Part shown: positions 16,700 through 24,241 of the stretch, in pieces | How the letters are laid out: each line of letters begins with the position of its first letter | Position numbering within the stretch: position 1 is the first letter of the stretch | Assembly: GCF_001439915.1 (NCBI RefSeq) | Contig: NZ_LMBW01000001.1 | Location: 313,240-377,239 of the forward strand | Length of the DNA stretch: 64,000 bases | Direction: 5' to 3' | DNA from: Fredinandcohnia humi | Lineage (GTDB): Bacteria; Bacillota; Bacilli; Bacillales; Bacillaceae_L | Position numbers and translations under genes: made by a program | The notes under the pieces: model-generated | Told to the model about the DNA's origin: nothing | Seen by the model: the letters and a program-made list of their open reading frames with translations, nothing else | Databases searched by the model: none

Positions 16700-17524
16700 C
16701 TAGATTAATTTTTTTTCTAATTTTAGTACATCCTCTAAATAAAGGGCAATTCCGTCCTCTTCATTTGTCATTGTCACATGGCTTGCTATATTTTTTAACT
16801 CATCAATCCCATTTCCCATCGCAATTCCATGTCCAGCAAATTCAATCATTTCTAAATCATTATCTTCATCACCAAAGGCAATAATTCGTTCTTTTGGGAT
16901 TTGATAATAATCGGCCACCTTTTGTATTCCAACCGCTTTATTTAATCCCGATTTAACGATTTCGATTACATGCCAAGGTGCAGCCCATTTGCGGTGATCC
17001 ACTACTTCAGCATGCATTTCAGAAAGATACTTTCGAATTGGATCTGCAATTTCTTCGTCAGGATGAATGAGCAGTGAGGTGGGGTTATGCTTTAAAATTT
17101 TTCGTAAATCACCTGTTTCAATATTTGGCTTCCCCATACCAAAAATATCTAACATCGTTTCATCGTGATAATGAAAATATACGTCATCAATCACTTCCGC
17201 TAATATATTTTTTACTCGGAAGTTATCAGCTACCTCAACAATTTCTTTTGCTGTTTTTAATTCAAGTGTGTCATGATAGACACCCCAACCTTGATCAAGA
17301 GGATGATGGACAAAAGCACCATTGAAATTAACAATTGGTGTTGTAAGACCTAGTTCTTGATAGTACATGGAGCTAGAACGGAAAGGTCTTCCTGTCGCAA
17401 TCATAACCATATGACCAGCAATTTTTGCTTTATTGATAGCCTCTTTTGTTCTTTTTGATATGGTTTTATCATCTTTAAGTAAAGTACCATCTAAATCAAG
17501 TGCTATTAAATGTTGTTTTGTCAT
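16700..17524 (-). CDS. yitU: Cof-type HAD phosphatase (YitU)
   Basis: A 274-residue HAD-superfamily hydrolase of the Cof/IIB group. Motif I is DLDGTLL with the nucleophile Asp at about residue 10, motif II is ATGRP, motif III is the Lys in KAVGIQ, and motif IV is FGDEDNDLEM. The C2-type cap occupies roughly residues 85-195. Such enzymes dephosphorylate sugar phosphates or nucleotides such as pyridoxal phosphate or FMN; the substrate is unknown. The start at 17524 is preceded by GAGGAGA; 46 extra in-frame codons upstream do not look like protein of this family. It is divergent from yitV, as in B. subtilis. Confidence 0.9.
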   Translation of the reverse strand: MTKQHLIALDLDGTLLKDDKTISKRTKEAINKAKIAGHMVMIATGRPFRSSSMYYQELGLTTPIVNFNGAFVHHPLDQGWGVYHDTLELKTAKEIVEVADNFRVKNILAEVIDDVYFHYHDETMLDIFGMGKPNIETGDLRKILKHNPTSLLIHPDEEIADPIRKYLSEMHAEVVDHRKWAAPWHVIEIVKSGLNKAVGIQKVADYYQIPKERIIAFGDEDNDLEMIEFAGHGIAMGNGIDELKNIASHVTMTNEEDGIALYLEDVLKLEKKLI

Positions 17525-17667
17525 AACAATCTCCTCTGCTCTCTTTCTTTTACTTAAACAGATAATAAAAAAATCGTCAATTGAAAAGCCAAAGATTTTA
17601 AGTAAACTGACAATTAATGTTACACTAGAGGATGTCTTAAAGTTTGTATTAAAGGAGCACAAAAAGA

Positions 17668-18435
17668 ATGGTTATTGTTGAAAAGTTGAAGATTGCAGAT
17701 ATTCCGGCATTACATATTGTTAAAAAGGAGTTAAAAGATGAAAAAGCTCCGTTAATCTTGTTTGTTCATGGGTTTGGCAGTGCGAAAGAACACAATTTAC
17801 ACTACGCCTATCTTTATGCAGAGGAAGGATTTCGTGTTGTATTACCTGAAGCAGACTATCATGGTGAGAGGGAAATGGATCTTGAAGGGCTTGAAATGGA
17901 TTTTAAGTTCTGGGACATTGTCGTCAATGAAATCAAGGAACTTCAATGTTTCAAGGATGAACTAGTCGGAAAAGGCTTAGTTGATGAAAATAGAATTGGT
18001 GTCGCGGGAACTTCAATGGGAGGAATCGTTACGCTTGGTGCATTGACCCAATATCCATGGATTAGGTCTGCGGTAAGTTTAATGGGAAGCCCATATTATG
18101 AGGAATTCTGCCGTGGACAAATTGAAGAGTTGAAGCGACATGACATCGAACTACCTTTCTCTGATGCTGAATTGGAAGAAAAATATGCAGAATTAAGAAA
18201 ATATGATTTAAGCATACAACCAGAAAAATTAAACGGAAGACCACTGTTTTTCTGGCATGGTGAAAAAGACAAAATGGTACCATTCGAATACACGCATGAA
18301 TTTTATCAGGAAATTAAGCCGCTGTATAAAGGGGTAGAGGAGAATCTGTCTTTTATTGCAGATACACGTGCTGATCACAAAGTAACAAGAGAAGGTCTGC
18401 TTGCATCGGTCGAATGGTTTAAAAAGCATCTATAA
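17668..18435 (+). CDS. yitV: Alpha/beta-hydrolase (YitV)
   Basis: A 255-residue cytoplasmic alpha/beta hydrolase. The oxyanion HGFGS segment is near residue 34. The nucleophile elbow GTSMGG is near 114, the acid lies in HGEKDKMVP near 195, and the catalytic His is in ADHKVTREG near 233. These fit a serine esterase/peptidase triad. The substrate is unknown. AAAGGAG precedes the ATG by about nine bases. It is monocistronic with its own terminator and is the next-to-last gene of the conserved yit block. Confidence 0.88.
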   Translation: MVIVEKLKIADIPALHIVKKELKDEKAPLILFVHGFGSAKEHNLHYAYLYAEEGFRVVLPEADYHGEREMDLEGLEMDFKFWDIVVNEIKELQCFKDELVGKGLVDENRIGVAGTSMGGIVTLGALTQYPWIRSAVSLMGSPYYEEFCRGQIEELKRHDIELPFSDAELEEKYAELRKYDLSIQPEKLNGRPLFFWHGEKDKMVPFEYTHEFYQEIKPLYKGVEENLSFIADTRADHKVTREGLLASVEWFKKHL

Positions 18436-18441
18436 TAATAA

Positions 18442-18474
18442 AGAACGTGTCGTAATCGACACGTTCCTTTCTAT
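18442..18474 (+). terminator. Terminator of yitV
   Basis: Arms GAACGTGTCG and CGACACGTTC around TAAT, followed by CTTTCTAT. Confidence 0.85.
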
Positions 18475-18480
18475 CATAAT

Positions 18481-18608
18481 TGTCTAGCTCTAGCGCCTAG
18501 CCCCTCGAGGTCACAAGACGGACTTGCACAGGAAGTGCTGACATCGACGTTCGCCACAGGACGTGGCGAACGTCGATGTTCCTTTTTCAAGGCGCTTGCG
18601 CTTTTCTT
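18481..18608. repeat. Dispersed repeat family A, short variant with long palindrome
   Basis: It begins TGTCTAGCTC and ends GGCGCTTGCGCTTTTCTT. It carries a GCAC-AGGAA-GTGC hairpin (18526-18538) and, at 18541-18579, a perfect 17-bp inverted repeat around the loop AGGAC. It lies between the convergent ends of yitV and yitW. Confidence 0.85.
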
Positions 18609-18611
18609 TTT

Positions 18612-18920
18612 TTATCTTATCCCAAGAGCAATTTTTGCATAACGGCTCATCATATCTTTGTTCCAAGGCGGATTCCAAACGATGTTAACATCTACGTCTT
18701 TTACCTCAGGTAATTCAGTAAGTACGCGTTTTACGTCCATTGCAATTGTACCAGCTAGCGGGCATCCCATTGATGTTAAAGTCATTGTAACTTGCGCTAC
18801 GTCTGCATCATTCATATCCACATCATAAACAAGACCTAAGTTTACAATATCAATCCCTAGCTCAGGGTCAACAACTTGTTCAAGTGCACCCATCATATTT
18901 TCCTTTAAAGCTTCCTCCAT
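18612..18920 (-). CDS. yitW: MIP18/DUF59 Fe-S assembly-type protein (YitW)
   Basis: A 102-residue protein of the DUF59/MIP18 family. The conserved text DPELGIDIVNLGLVYDV, the Cys in TSMGCPLA, and IVWNPPWNKDMMSRYAK match B. subtilis YitW closely. Relatives (SufT, PaaD-like and eukaryotic MIP18) act in Fe-S cluster assembly or transfer, with the Cys likely taking part. It ends the conserved yit block; downstream the window departs from the B. subtilis order. A second DUF59 gene lies at 19187. Confidence 0.92.
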   Translation of the reverse strand: MEEALKENMMGALEQVVDPELGIDIVNLGLVYDVDMNDADVAQVTMTLTSMGCPLAGTIAMDVKRVLTELPEVKDVDVNIVWNPPWNKDMMSRYAKIALGIR

Positions 18921-18960
18921 GTGTAAACTCTCCTTTCGTGAAATAACATATTTAAAAGGT

Positions 18961-19137
18961 GTCTAGTTCCAGGCGCCATCGGCTCAAGGTCATAAGCAAT
19001 CGCTTCTGGAGGTAAAAAACACCTTCTGCCAGCGCTCGTCTTATGCTTGTCGCCTCTGCCAGGACGGCAAGAATTCCAGCTTTATGCACAGGACGTGCAT
19101 GCCCTTTGCTGGAATTGGGGCGCCTTGCACTTTTCTT
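18961..19137. repeat. Dispersed repeat family A, full copy
   Basis: About 177 bp from GTCTAGTTCCAGGCGCC to CGCCTTGCACTTTTCTT, including an ATGCAC-AGGAC-GTGCAT hairpin at 19084-19100. It separates the two DUF59 genes. Confidence 0.85.
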
Positions 19138-19186
19138 AAGTATAGCGAAACATACTAAGAAAGTGAAATCACAAGCATTATTAATA

Positions 19187-19486
19187 TTAACCACGCAATT
19201 GCTTCATTGCTGCTTCTGACATGCGCTCTGGTGACCAGGCAGGATGCCAAACCATTAATACCTCGACATCATTCACTTCATCAAGATATGCGACGGCATG
19301 TTTCACGCCGCTTGTAATACTATCATGAAGTGGGCAGCCAGGAGTAGTAAGTGTCATTTCAATATACACATCATTATTTTCTTTTATATCAATTTCATAT
19401 ATAAGTCCTAAATCGACAACATTAATATTTAATTCTGGGTCAATTACTTGTTTTAACTGATCCATTATTTTTTCTTTTAATTCCAT
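19187..19486 (-). CDS. Second DUF59/MIP18 protein of the NO/anaerobic operon
   Basis: A 99-residue paralogue of YitW: DPELNINVVDLGLIYEI, the Cys in TTPGCPLHD, and MVWHPAWSPERMS. It is likely a helper for Fe-S cluster delivery. It is the last gene of a minus-strand operon running from 21211 (DUF2249, DUF2249, membrane protein, this gene). That operon has an Fnr-type site in front, so this copy is probably the one made under oxygen limitation. The start at 19486 has GGGGAG seven bases upstream, and the gene begins 15 bases after the stop of the membrane protein gene. Confidence 0.88.
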   Translation of the reverse strand: MELKEKIMDQLKQVIDPELNINVVDLGLIYEIDIKENNDVYIEMTLTTPGCPLHDSITSGVKHAVAYLDEVNDVEVLMVWHPAWSPERMSEAAMKQLRG

Positions 19487-19500
19487 TATCATTCTCCCCT

Positions 19501-20742
19501 TTATTTTAAAAAAACCTTCATAATGCTGTAGCCGAAAAACAAGGTTGAAGCAACAACTAAGCTTTGGCCAATCGAAAAGATCAGCAACTGTCCTGTCGCA
19601 ATGGATAAAACGATGATCAAGCATCCCGCAACAAAGCCTGTAAAAATCGGAATTGCTATTTTCTCATCAATCATTTGCTTTAATGTCGGTACATCCCTTT
19701 TTCCAATAAGCTTACTATACCTATGTGTCCACCATAGGAAAGGAATAATTTTATATAAATAGCCAAGAATGCTGCCGGCAATCCACAATAAGATGTAAAG
19801 AAAAATAAGGACTCCATAAAATTCGTAATACCCTGGCAGGAATGAAAGAATCATTGCGAAAAAATGAATCACTAAGCCCATAGCAATCGCAATTAATGAA
19901 AAGATAAAGGGTTTATCAAGCTTTTTCTTTAATCTCACCTTGATGATAGTTGAAATGTGGTAAGAAAAAAGAGCGAAGCCAGCGAACAGCATGCTCATGC
20001 CTGCTTGTAATAACAGGTTTATCTCGGTTATAAAGCTGCTAATTGTAACAATAAGACCAATTCCGTACACACAATAGACCATTCTTGCGAGTTTCACTGA
20101 AAAGCCATGAGCTAATGAAAACATAGGGACCATTTTATAGGAAAAACCGAAAATTAAGAATGTAAACCATCCGGCCACGCCTAGTAAAATATGGCTTTTT
20201 AATACGGTAAGATGATCTAAATTTGCAATTCCAGCACCTAGATTGACAATCAAGAGTATTCCAAGTGCGATTGTAAGCAGTAAGCAAATGAGCGCACTAC
20301 CAACAAATATGGTAAGAATATTCTTCTTTGCTTGCATTTTCATCGTCATAAACATTTGTGTGATGAACAGTAAAATTCCAATAACAGCAAGTGAACCTGT
20401 AAAAATAGACAAAGTAGGTGAGAAGGAAAGAGTGATTCCAAATCCACCAAACCCTAAAGCTGTTACCCAAAATTGAACAAACCCAAATTTTTCACTCCAA
20501 ATCGGGGTTAAAAAAGCTACCGGAACAAGCTGGTACATGGCTCCCATCGCAACCATCAAGGCCCATCCAAGGATAAGTAAATGAGCGGATGATAGAAGGG
20601 CGGGGGTTCGAAAAATCCCTTCAATCACCATATGTCCATTAAATAACAGGATGATTTGTGATACGACTAAGGCGACTACACTAAAGACAATAAAGGAGAG
20701 CGGCAGCCTTATATCTGTTTCATTTGATAATTGAGGCATCAT
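19501..20742 (-). CDS. Polytopic membrane protein, NnrS/heme-copper oxidase subunit I-like
   Basis: A 413-residue protein with about twelve hydrophobic helices and few loops. Histidines sit within or at the ends of helices (SSAHLLILGW, LKSHILLGVAGW, FSLAHG, VIHFFAM, WWTHRYSK), a pattern reminiscent of heme- or copper-binding membrane proteins such as NnrS or stand-alone relatives of cytochrome oxidase subunit I. The sequence evidence for either family by eye is weak. Context supports a nitric-oxide-related role: it is co-transcribed with two DUF2249 genes and a DUF59 gene behind an Fnr-type site. I chose ATG 20742, ten bases after GGAG; a TTG lies two codons upstream. Confidence 0.6.
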   Translation of the reverse strand: MMPQLSNETDIRLPLSFIVFSVVALVVSQIILLFNGHMVIEGIFRTPALLSSAHLLILGWALMVAMGAMYQLVPVAFLTPIWSEKFGFVQFWVTALGFGGFGITLSFSPTLSIFTGSLAVIGILLFITQMFMTMKMQAKKNILTIFVGSALICLLLTIALGILLIVNLGAGIANLDHLTVLKSHILLGVAGWFTFLIFGFSYKMVPMFSLAHGFSVKLARMVYCVYGIGLIVTISSFITEINLLLQAGMSMLFAGFALFSYHISTIIKVRLKKKLDKPFIFSLIAIAMGLVIHFFAMILSFLPGYYEFYGVLIFLYILLWIAGSILGYLYKIIPFLWWTHRYSKLIGKRDVPTLKQMIDEKIAIPIFTGFVAGCLIIVLSIATGQLLIFSIGQSLVVASTLFFGYSIMKVFLK

Positions 20743-20756
20743 TTGCAAGCAGCTCC

Positions 20757-20963
20757 TTATTTCGTAATTTCAATCTGAAAGCCGCCATCAGGATGTGGTT
20801 CCGTCATATGTTTGTAGCCTAGTTCATCTAACTGTTCATACAAAAACATTGGTCGCCGATCATTGATAATGGTTAAAGTGTCGCCTTTATTTAAATTCTC
20901 GAGAGCTTTCAATGTCCTCATCATTGGAGTGGGAGGCTCAAGACCTCGATTATCTAATTTCAA
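20757..20963 (-). CDS. DUF2249 protein (68 aa)
   Basis: A small TusA-fold-like protein starting LDNRGLEPPTPMMRTLKAL, the typical DUF2249 opening. In true TusA the position after the conserved Pro region bears a sulfur-carrying Cys; here there is no Cys at all, so sulfur transfer is unlikely. It begins with TTG overlapping the stop of the preceding DUF2249 gene (TTGA), with AGAGGTG upstream. DUF2249 proteins cluster with denitrification and hemerythrin genes; the role is unknown. Confidence 0.82.
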   Translation of the reverse strand: MKLDNRGLEPPTPMMRTLKALENLNKGDTLTIINDRRPMFLYEQLDELGYKHMTEPHPDGGFQIEITK

Positions 20964-21211
20964 TAGTTGTCACCTCTTTTTGTAAAGGTTACCTTCCAAT
21001 GTTTTTTATCAATTTGCTCTACTTCATTTGAAAAACCTTTTGCTTTTAAAATTGGAAATAAAGGAGTCGGTTTAAAAGGTGCGTGTAAAATGAAGATATC
21101 TCCATTCTGTAAAGGTTTAACCGCCTCCATGATCTTTTGAAAAGGCTCGATTTTATTTTTAAGGTCTTCTCTAACATCTACTTCTACAATATGTGATTCC
21201 AATTGACTCAT
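20960..21211 (-). CDS. DUF2249 protein (83 aa), first gene of the operon
   Basis: An 83-residue DUF2249 protein (VEVDVREDLKNKIEPFQKIMEAV, GDIFILHAPFKPTPLFPILKAKGF). Again there is no Cys in the TusA position. It is the promoter-proximal gene of the 21211-to-19187 minus-strand operon. A perfect TGTGA-N6-TCACA site and a TATCAT -10 lie upstream with standard spacing for Fnr/Crp activation. The function is unknown; the pairing with a second DUF2249 gene in overlap suggests a heteromeric partner (inference). Confidence 0.85.
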   Translation of the reverse strand: MSQLESHIVEVDVREDLKNKIEPFQKIMEAVKPLQNGDIFILHAPFKPTPLFPILKAKGFSNEVEQIDKKHWKVTFTKRGDNY

Positions 21212-21273
21212 TATTGATTTCCCCCTTATATGACATTTATAACCTAATGATAATCATTTTCAATGGGTAACGG

Positions 21274-21289
21274 TGTGACGTGAATCACA
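21274..21289 (-). promoter_or_regulatory. Fnr/Crp-type site and promoter of the DUF2249-DUF59 operon
   Basis: TGTGA-CGTGAA-TCACA is a perfect palindrome in its half-sites. A TATCAT -10 hexamer on the minus strand (21247-21252) predicts a start at 21240, placing the site centre at -41.5, the class II activator position. Confidence 0.8.
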
Positions 21290-21345
21290 GATACTTAAAT
21301 AATTAAGTAATATCAAAGACTAAGAACGCCACTTTCTGTGGGCCT

Positions 21346-22035
21346 CTAAAAAATCTCATCATGGAGCTTCATATGATCTAAAAGGTAATATCCATCGGGA
21401 GTTATGTCCACAATCTGTTTCCTTTTCAATACCGAAATCGTCCTACTTACAGATTCACGTGTTGTACCAATCATGTTCGCAAGTTCACGATTCGTGAATT
21501 GAGTAGTTAGCTTGAAGCGATTGCCAATTTTTTCTCCGTTGCTTCTGCATAAACGAAGTAAAAGCATAATAATTTGTTCTTGAATATTTAAAAGAATTTG
21601 TTCCTCCAGTCGTTTTTGAAGGTCGATGATTTTATCACCTAAAACTTTAAAAATTTTCATGCAAAGCTCAGGATTTTTTAGTAATATTTCTTCAAATCGA
21701 TCGATGGGAGTAAAAATAATATTCGAATCCTCGATTACTTCGGCATGTGCAGGATATCCACCTTTTCGAAAAAATCCAGCGTGCGGAAACATTTCCCCTG
21801 CTTCGAGAACGGACACAATCTGTTCCTTCCCGTGCATATCAGACTTATAAATTTTTACCTTTCCAGATTGAATGAAAAAAACACGATCAAGTGGATCGTC
21901 TTGCATAAAGATAAACATTTTTTGCTTATATAATCGTGACTGCGAAATTTCTACAAATGGATCAAGTTCCTCTGGAGTTAATTCCCGAAAAAGGGGTACT
22001 CCCTTCAATTGTTCACGAATGGATGGTAGTCCCAT
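21346..22035 (-). CDS. Crp/Fnr-family regulator without Fe-S cysteines
   Basis: A 229-residue regulator: an N-terminal cyclic-nucleotide-binding-like beta roll (about 10-120, with LYKQKMFIFMQDDPLDRVFFIQSGKVKIY), a long dimerisation helix, and a C-terminal Crp winged helix (about 160-225) with the recognition helix in NRELANMIGTTRESVSRTISVLKRK. The E/R pair in TTRESVSR is the set that reads TGTGA half-sites in the Fnr/DNR group. No Fe-S cysteine cluster is present, so it may sense NO or heme like DNR/NnrR, or another signal (inference). A TGTGA-N6-TCATA site lies 75 bp upstream of its start. The stop codon lies inside a family B repeat remnant. Confidence 0.87.
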   Translation of the reverse strand: MGLPSIREQLKGVPLFRELTPEELDPFVEISQSRLYKQKMFIFMQDDPLDRVFFIQSGKVKIYKSDMHGKEQIVSVLEAGEMFPHAGFFRKGGYPAHAEVIEDSNIIFTPIDRFEEILLKNPELCMKIFKVLGDKIIDLQKRLEEQILLNIQEQIIMLLLRLCRSNGEKIGNRFKLTTQFTNRELANMIGTTRESVSRTISVLKRKQIVDITPDGYYLLDHMKLHDEIF

Positions 22036-22108
22036 CTATCTCACTCCTTGTTCAAATTACAAATTAAGGCATCTTTACATTAAGTTTAGCAATCATACTT
22101 TTTAAAAC

Positions 22109-22124
22109 TGTGATTTACATCATA
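22109..22124 (-). promoter_or_regulatory. Probable Fnr/Crp-type site upstream of the Crp gene
   Basis: TGTGA-TTTACA-TCATA differs from the perfect palindrome at one base. A weak TAAACT -10 on the minus strand at about 22083-22088 would put the centre near -40.5. Confidence 0.55.
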
Positions 22125-22164
22125 GGTAGTGAGAAACAAAATCAATGTTCAAAAAATAGACACA

Positions 22165-22191
22165 AAAAATGCTAGGAGAACATCTCCTAGC
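22165..22191 (-). terminator. Terminator of the small zinc-ribbon gene
   Basis: Arms GCTAGGAGA and TCTCCTAGC with a three-base loop (22171-22191), followed on the minus strand by ATTTTTTGTG. Confidence 0.85.
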
Positions 22192-22329
22192 TTAGTCATT
22201 TTCATTTTCTTCTGCACAATCGAAGCAAAGTAATCCTTTTTTATCATCTAACACAACACCATTAATAAATCCATCTAAACAATATATAACTTTCTCACAT
22301 TCCTTACATGTACCAACTAATTCTTTCAT
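22192..22329 (-). CDS. Small zinc-ribbon-like protein (45 aa)
   Basis: A 45-residue protein with two CxxC pairs (TCKECEK near residue 8 and LLCFDCAEEN near 36) and an extra Cys at 17. This is the layout of a rubredoxin-like knuckle or short zinc ribbon. ATG 22329 is preceded by a GGGGTGAATTG-type site, and the gene has its own terminator, which supports expression. I do not recognise the family. It sits between the Crp gene and the Fnr-dependent DUF2249 gene, within the anaerobic island. Confidence 0.65.
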   Translation of the reverse strand: MKELVGTCKECEKVIYCLDGFINGVVLDDKKGLLCFDCAEENEND

Positions 22330-22456
22330 CAATTCACCCCGTTCATTCATTTAGACTTACAATACATGAAGTATGACTAGATGCTTACGTGGGATTTCAA
22401 CATGTACTCTAATTATCTCATATTTTCCTTGACATATGATAAAAAACATACGTACA

Positions 22457-22500
22457 TAGTGATAAGTTTCACTACAATTACGGATAAGACCGGATACAAT
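22457..22500 (+). promoter_or_regulatory. Fnr/Crp-type site and -10 of the DUF2249 gene at 22532
   Basis: The 18-base palindrome TAGTGA-TAAGTT-TCACTA spans 22457-22474. A TACAAT -10 (22495-22500) predicts a start near 22507, so the centre is at -41.5. Confidence 0.8.
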
Positions 22501-22531
22501 GGACCCATAAAACAAAAGGAGGAATGTTAAT

Positions 22532-22762
22532 ATGGTATTTGCAGCGAAAGTAAATGCACCTGATTACGAACCAAGGGATAAGCACCCAACTATATTTAGA
22601 ACATTTGACAGTTTACAGCCCGGTGAAATCATGGAGCTATCAAATGACCATGATCCACGACCACTCCAATACCAGTTCATGATGGAACGCGGAGAAGAAT
22701 TTACTTGGGAATACCTTGAACAAGGACCGGAAGTTTGGCGCGTTGCAATCGGTAAAAAATAA
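22532..22762 (+). CDS. DUF2249 protein (76 aa)
   Basis: A 76-residue DUF2249 protein of the subgroup with text PRDKHPTIFRTFDSLQPGEIMELSNDHDPRPLQYQFMMERG and a WEYLEQGPEVWRVAIGK end. The His residues in KHP and DHDP are conserved in this subgroup, which often accompanies hemerythrin or denitrification genes, and they may bind a metal (inference). It has AGGAGG upstream. It is the first gene behind an Fnr-type promoter; mobA follows 150 bases later. Confidence 0.87.
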   Translation: MVFAAKVNAPDYEPRDKHPTIFRTFDSLQPGEIMELSNDHDPRPLQYQFMMERGEEFTWEYLEQGPEVWRVAIGKK

Positions 22763-22913
22763 AAATCAATTAGTGATTTCAATATATCTCTTAAGGTGTG
22801 GGCAAAGTCGATTTAGGGCTTTGCCTGCATCTTTTTTTATGGTTGGGAAAGTTTCGTTTGGAAGACTGTTCCTATCGTGCTACTATGAAGAAAAAGTAAA
22901 AGGAAGTTTCATA

Positions 22914-23540
22914 ATGAGTAAATCAAAAATCACAGGTATACTTTTGGCTGGTGGGGAATCAAGGAGATTTGGGAGTCATAAAGCATTTGCTAAACTAAAT
23001 CAAAAATATTTTTATGAATATGCAATCGAGGCATTGGAAGGGAATGTGGGCAAGGTTTTTATTGTGAGTCATCCCACATTAGTCGAGCAATTTCGGAGCC
23101 AAACTACTGTTGAAGTTATTCAGGATTTACCCGGATTAAAAGGGAATGGGCCACTTGCAGGCATGTTCACAGTTATGCAAAAAGAAGCTTCTGATTGGTA
23201 TGTAGTCTTACCTTGTGACACTCCTTTTGTGACTGATGAACTTGTTCAGCAGCTAATCACTTTTACAAAAGATCAAAGTATCGATGCTGTTGTACCGGTA
23301 ATCAATGGTAGACAGCAGCCCATAATCGCTGTATACCATTCAAGGGTTGCAAAGAAAATAGAACAAATGCTAAAAGAACGACATTTTAAAATGAGTCATT
23401 TGTTAGACTCTTGCCACGTTAGATTCGTAACAAATCAGGACCTTCAGCTACAAGGCTTAGAATTCGAAAACATCAACAACCAAACAGAATTTGAAAAAAT
23501 ACAAGAAAAGCCAATGACGGATTTCAGGAACAAAGACTAA
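22914..23540 (+). CDS. mobA: Molybdenum cofactor guanylyltransferase MobA
   Basis: A 208-residue nucleotidyltransferase with the MobA signature LLAGGESRRFGSHKAF, the metal-binding LPCDTPF and VVPVINGRQQPIIAVYH. MobA transfers GMP from GTP to molybdopterin. Start 22914 follows AGGAAG; the open frame upstream overlaps the previous gene and looks unlike protein. The stop TAA lies at the boundary of a family B repeat remnant. The other cofactor genes (moeA, mobB, moaE, moaD) are at 33.7-36.4 kb, so this gene is detached from them by the NO reductase operon. Confidence 0.92.
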   Translation: MSKSKITGILLAGGESRRFGSHKAFAKLNQKYFYEYAIEALEGNVGKVFIVSHPTLVEQFRSQTTVEVIQDLPGLKGNGPLAGMFTVMQKEASDWYVVLPCDTPFVTDELVQQLITFTKDQSIDAVVPVINGRQQPIIAVYHSRVAKKIEQMLKERHFKMSHLLDSCHVRFVTNQDLQLQGLEFENINNQTEFEKIQEKPMTDFRNKD

Positions 23541-23600
23541 GAACGCCACGTCCGAGCGGTCACGTCTTTGTGACCGACATTGGCTTTAGTGGTAAAATCT
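23530..23600. repeat. Dispersed repeat family B, partial copy
   Basis: It starts AAAGACTAAGAACGCCACGTCC and contains a GTCAC-GTCTTT-GTGAC hairpin. The same module starts at 21315 (AAAGACTAAGAACGCCAC) and at 35582 (AAAGACTAAGGACGCCACG). It includes the last codons of mobA. Confidence 0.65.
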
Positions 23601-23677
23601 AATCCTGTACACTCATAATTTTCTGAAAAGTGTGATAAAATAATAATACCAGATACTTTGGAAGGAGGGATATTGCC

Positions 23678-23971
23678 TTGAGGGTAGGCTTAATTTTAGG
23701 TTTATTAACCTCAGGACTTTTATTAATCATTGGTTTGTCTACTCATCAATTTGAAACCTATTCAGTTATTTCTGGGACACTTGGAATTATTTGTTTCCTG
23801 CTTGCAGGAATCATGTCCGATTCCTCTATAAGTGGGGATCGGGCAAGAGCGAACTACTATACCGAAAGAAACGAAGATCGAAAAAAAAGAATCCGATATT
23901 CCTATTTGTTTTTCCTCGTGGGGGCACCAAACTTACTTGTGGCAGTAGTGTTAACCCTCAATTACACTTGA
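23678..23971 (+). CDS. DUF5316-like small membrane protein
   Basis: A 97-residue protein with three hydrophobic segments (about 3-20, 28-45 and 74-95). A polar loop contains SGDRARANYYTERNEDRKKRIR, which matches my memory of the Bacillus family DUF5316. It has no known function. The start is TTG 23678 with GGAGGGA eight bases upstream. It has no obvious operon partner; a family A repeat and then the radical SAM gene follow. Confidence 0.7.
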   Translation: MRVGLILGLLTSGLLLIIGLSTHQFETYSVISGTLGIICFLLAGIMSDSSISGDRARANYYTERNEDRKKRIRYSYLFFLVGAPNLLVAVVLTLNYT

Positions 23972-24015
23972 ATTCTTCAATAAAATTTCTTCAATTTACA
24001 TTCATATAGTTTTGA

Positions 24016-24138
24016 TGTCTAGCTCCAGGTGCCATCGGCTCGGGGTCATAAGCCAATCGCTTCGGAAGGTAAAATGCACCTTCTGTCAGCGCTTGTCTTA
24101 TGCTTGTCACCTAAGGCTGCGCGCCTTGTGCTTTTCTT
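24016..24138. repeat. Dispersed repeat family A, internally deleted copy
   Basis: It runs from TGTCTAGCTCCAGGTGCC to GCGCCTTGTGCTTTTCTT. It lacks the block with the AGGAC-loop hairpin that full copies have, which shows that block is a removable module. Confidence 0.8.
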
Positions 24139-24170
24139 ATTTGTGAACAATTTCGAACACCTCCTTTACC

Positions 24171-24213
24171 TGTGATGCACCTCACATAATTCACTTTTTT
24201 ATAGTGTTAAAAT
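24171..24213 (+). promoter_or_regulatory. Fnr/Crp-type site and -10 of the radical SAM gene
   Basis: TGTGA-TGCACC-TCACA (24171-24186) has perfect half-sites. A TAAAAT -10 (24208-24213) predicts a start near 24220, with the site centre at -41.5. Confidence 0.8.
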
Positions 24214-24241
24214 GTGGACATTAACAAAGGAGGTTTGCCTC

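Noticed and set aside
17525-17662. N-terminal extension of the YitU phosphatase
   Set aside because: The HAD motif would be displaced 46 residues inward, and GAGGAGA lies directly before ATG 17524.
18952-19194. Open frame on the minus strand containing AGILAVLAEATSIR
   Set aside because: It is encoded by the family A repeat; an almost identical frame appears at 49680-49883 in another copy, so it reflects the repeat and not a gene.
19487-19624. N-terminal extension of the second DUF59 protein
   Set aside because: It overlaps the end of the membrane protein gene and reads as a shadow of it; GGGGAG marks the start at 19486.
22716-22913. N-terminal extension of MobA
   Set aside because: The extra 66 codons overlap the DUF2249 gene and lack a start signal; AGGAAG before ATG 22914 fits the true start.
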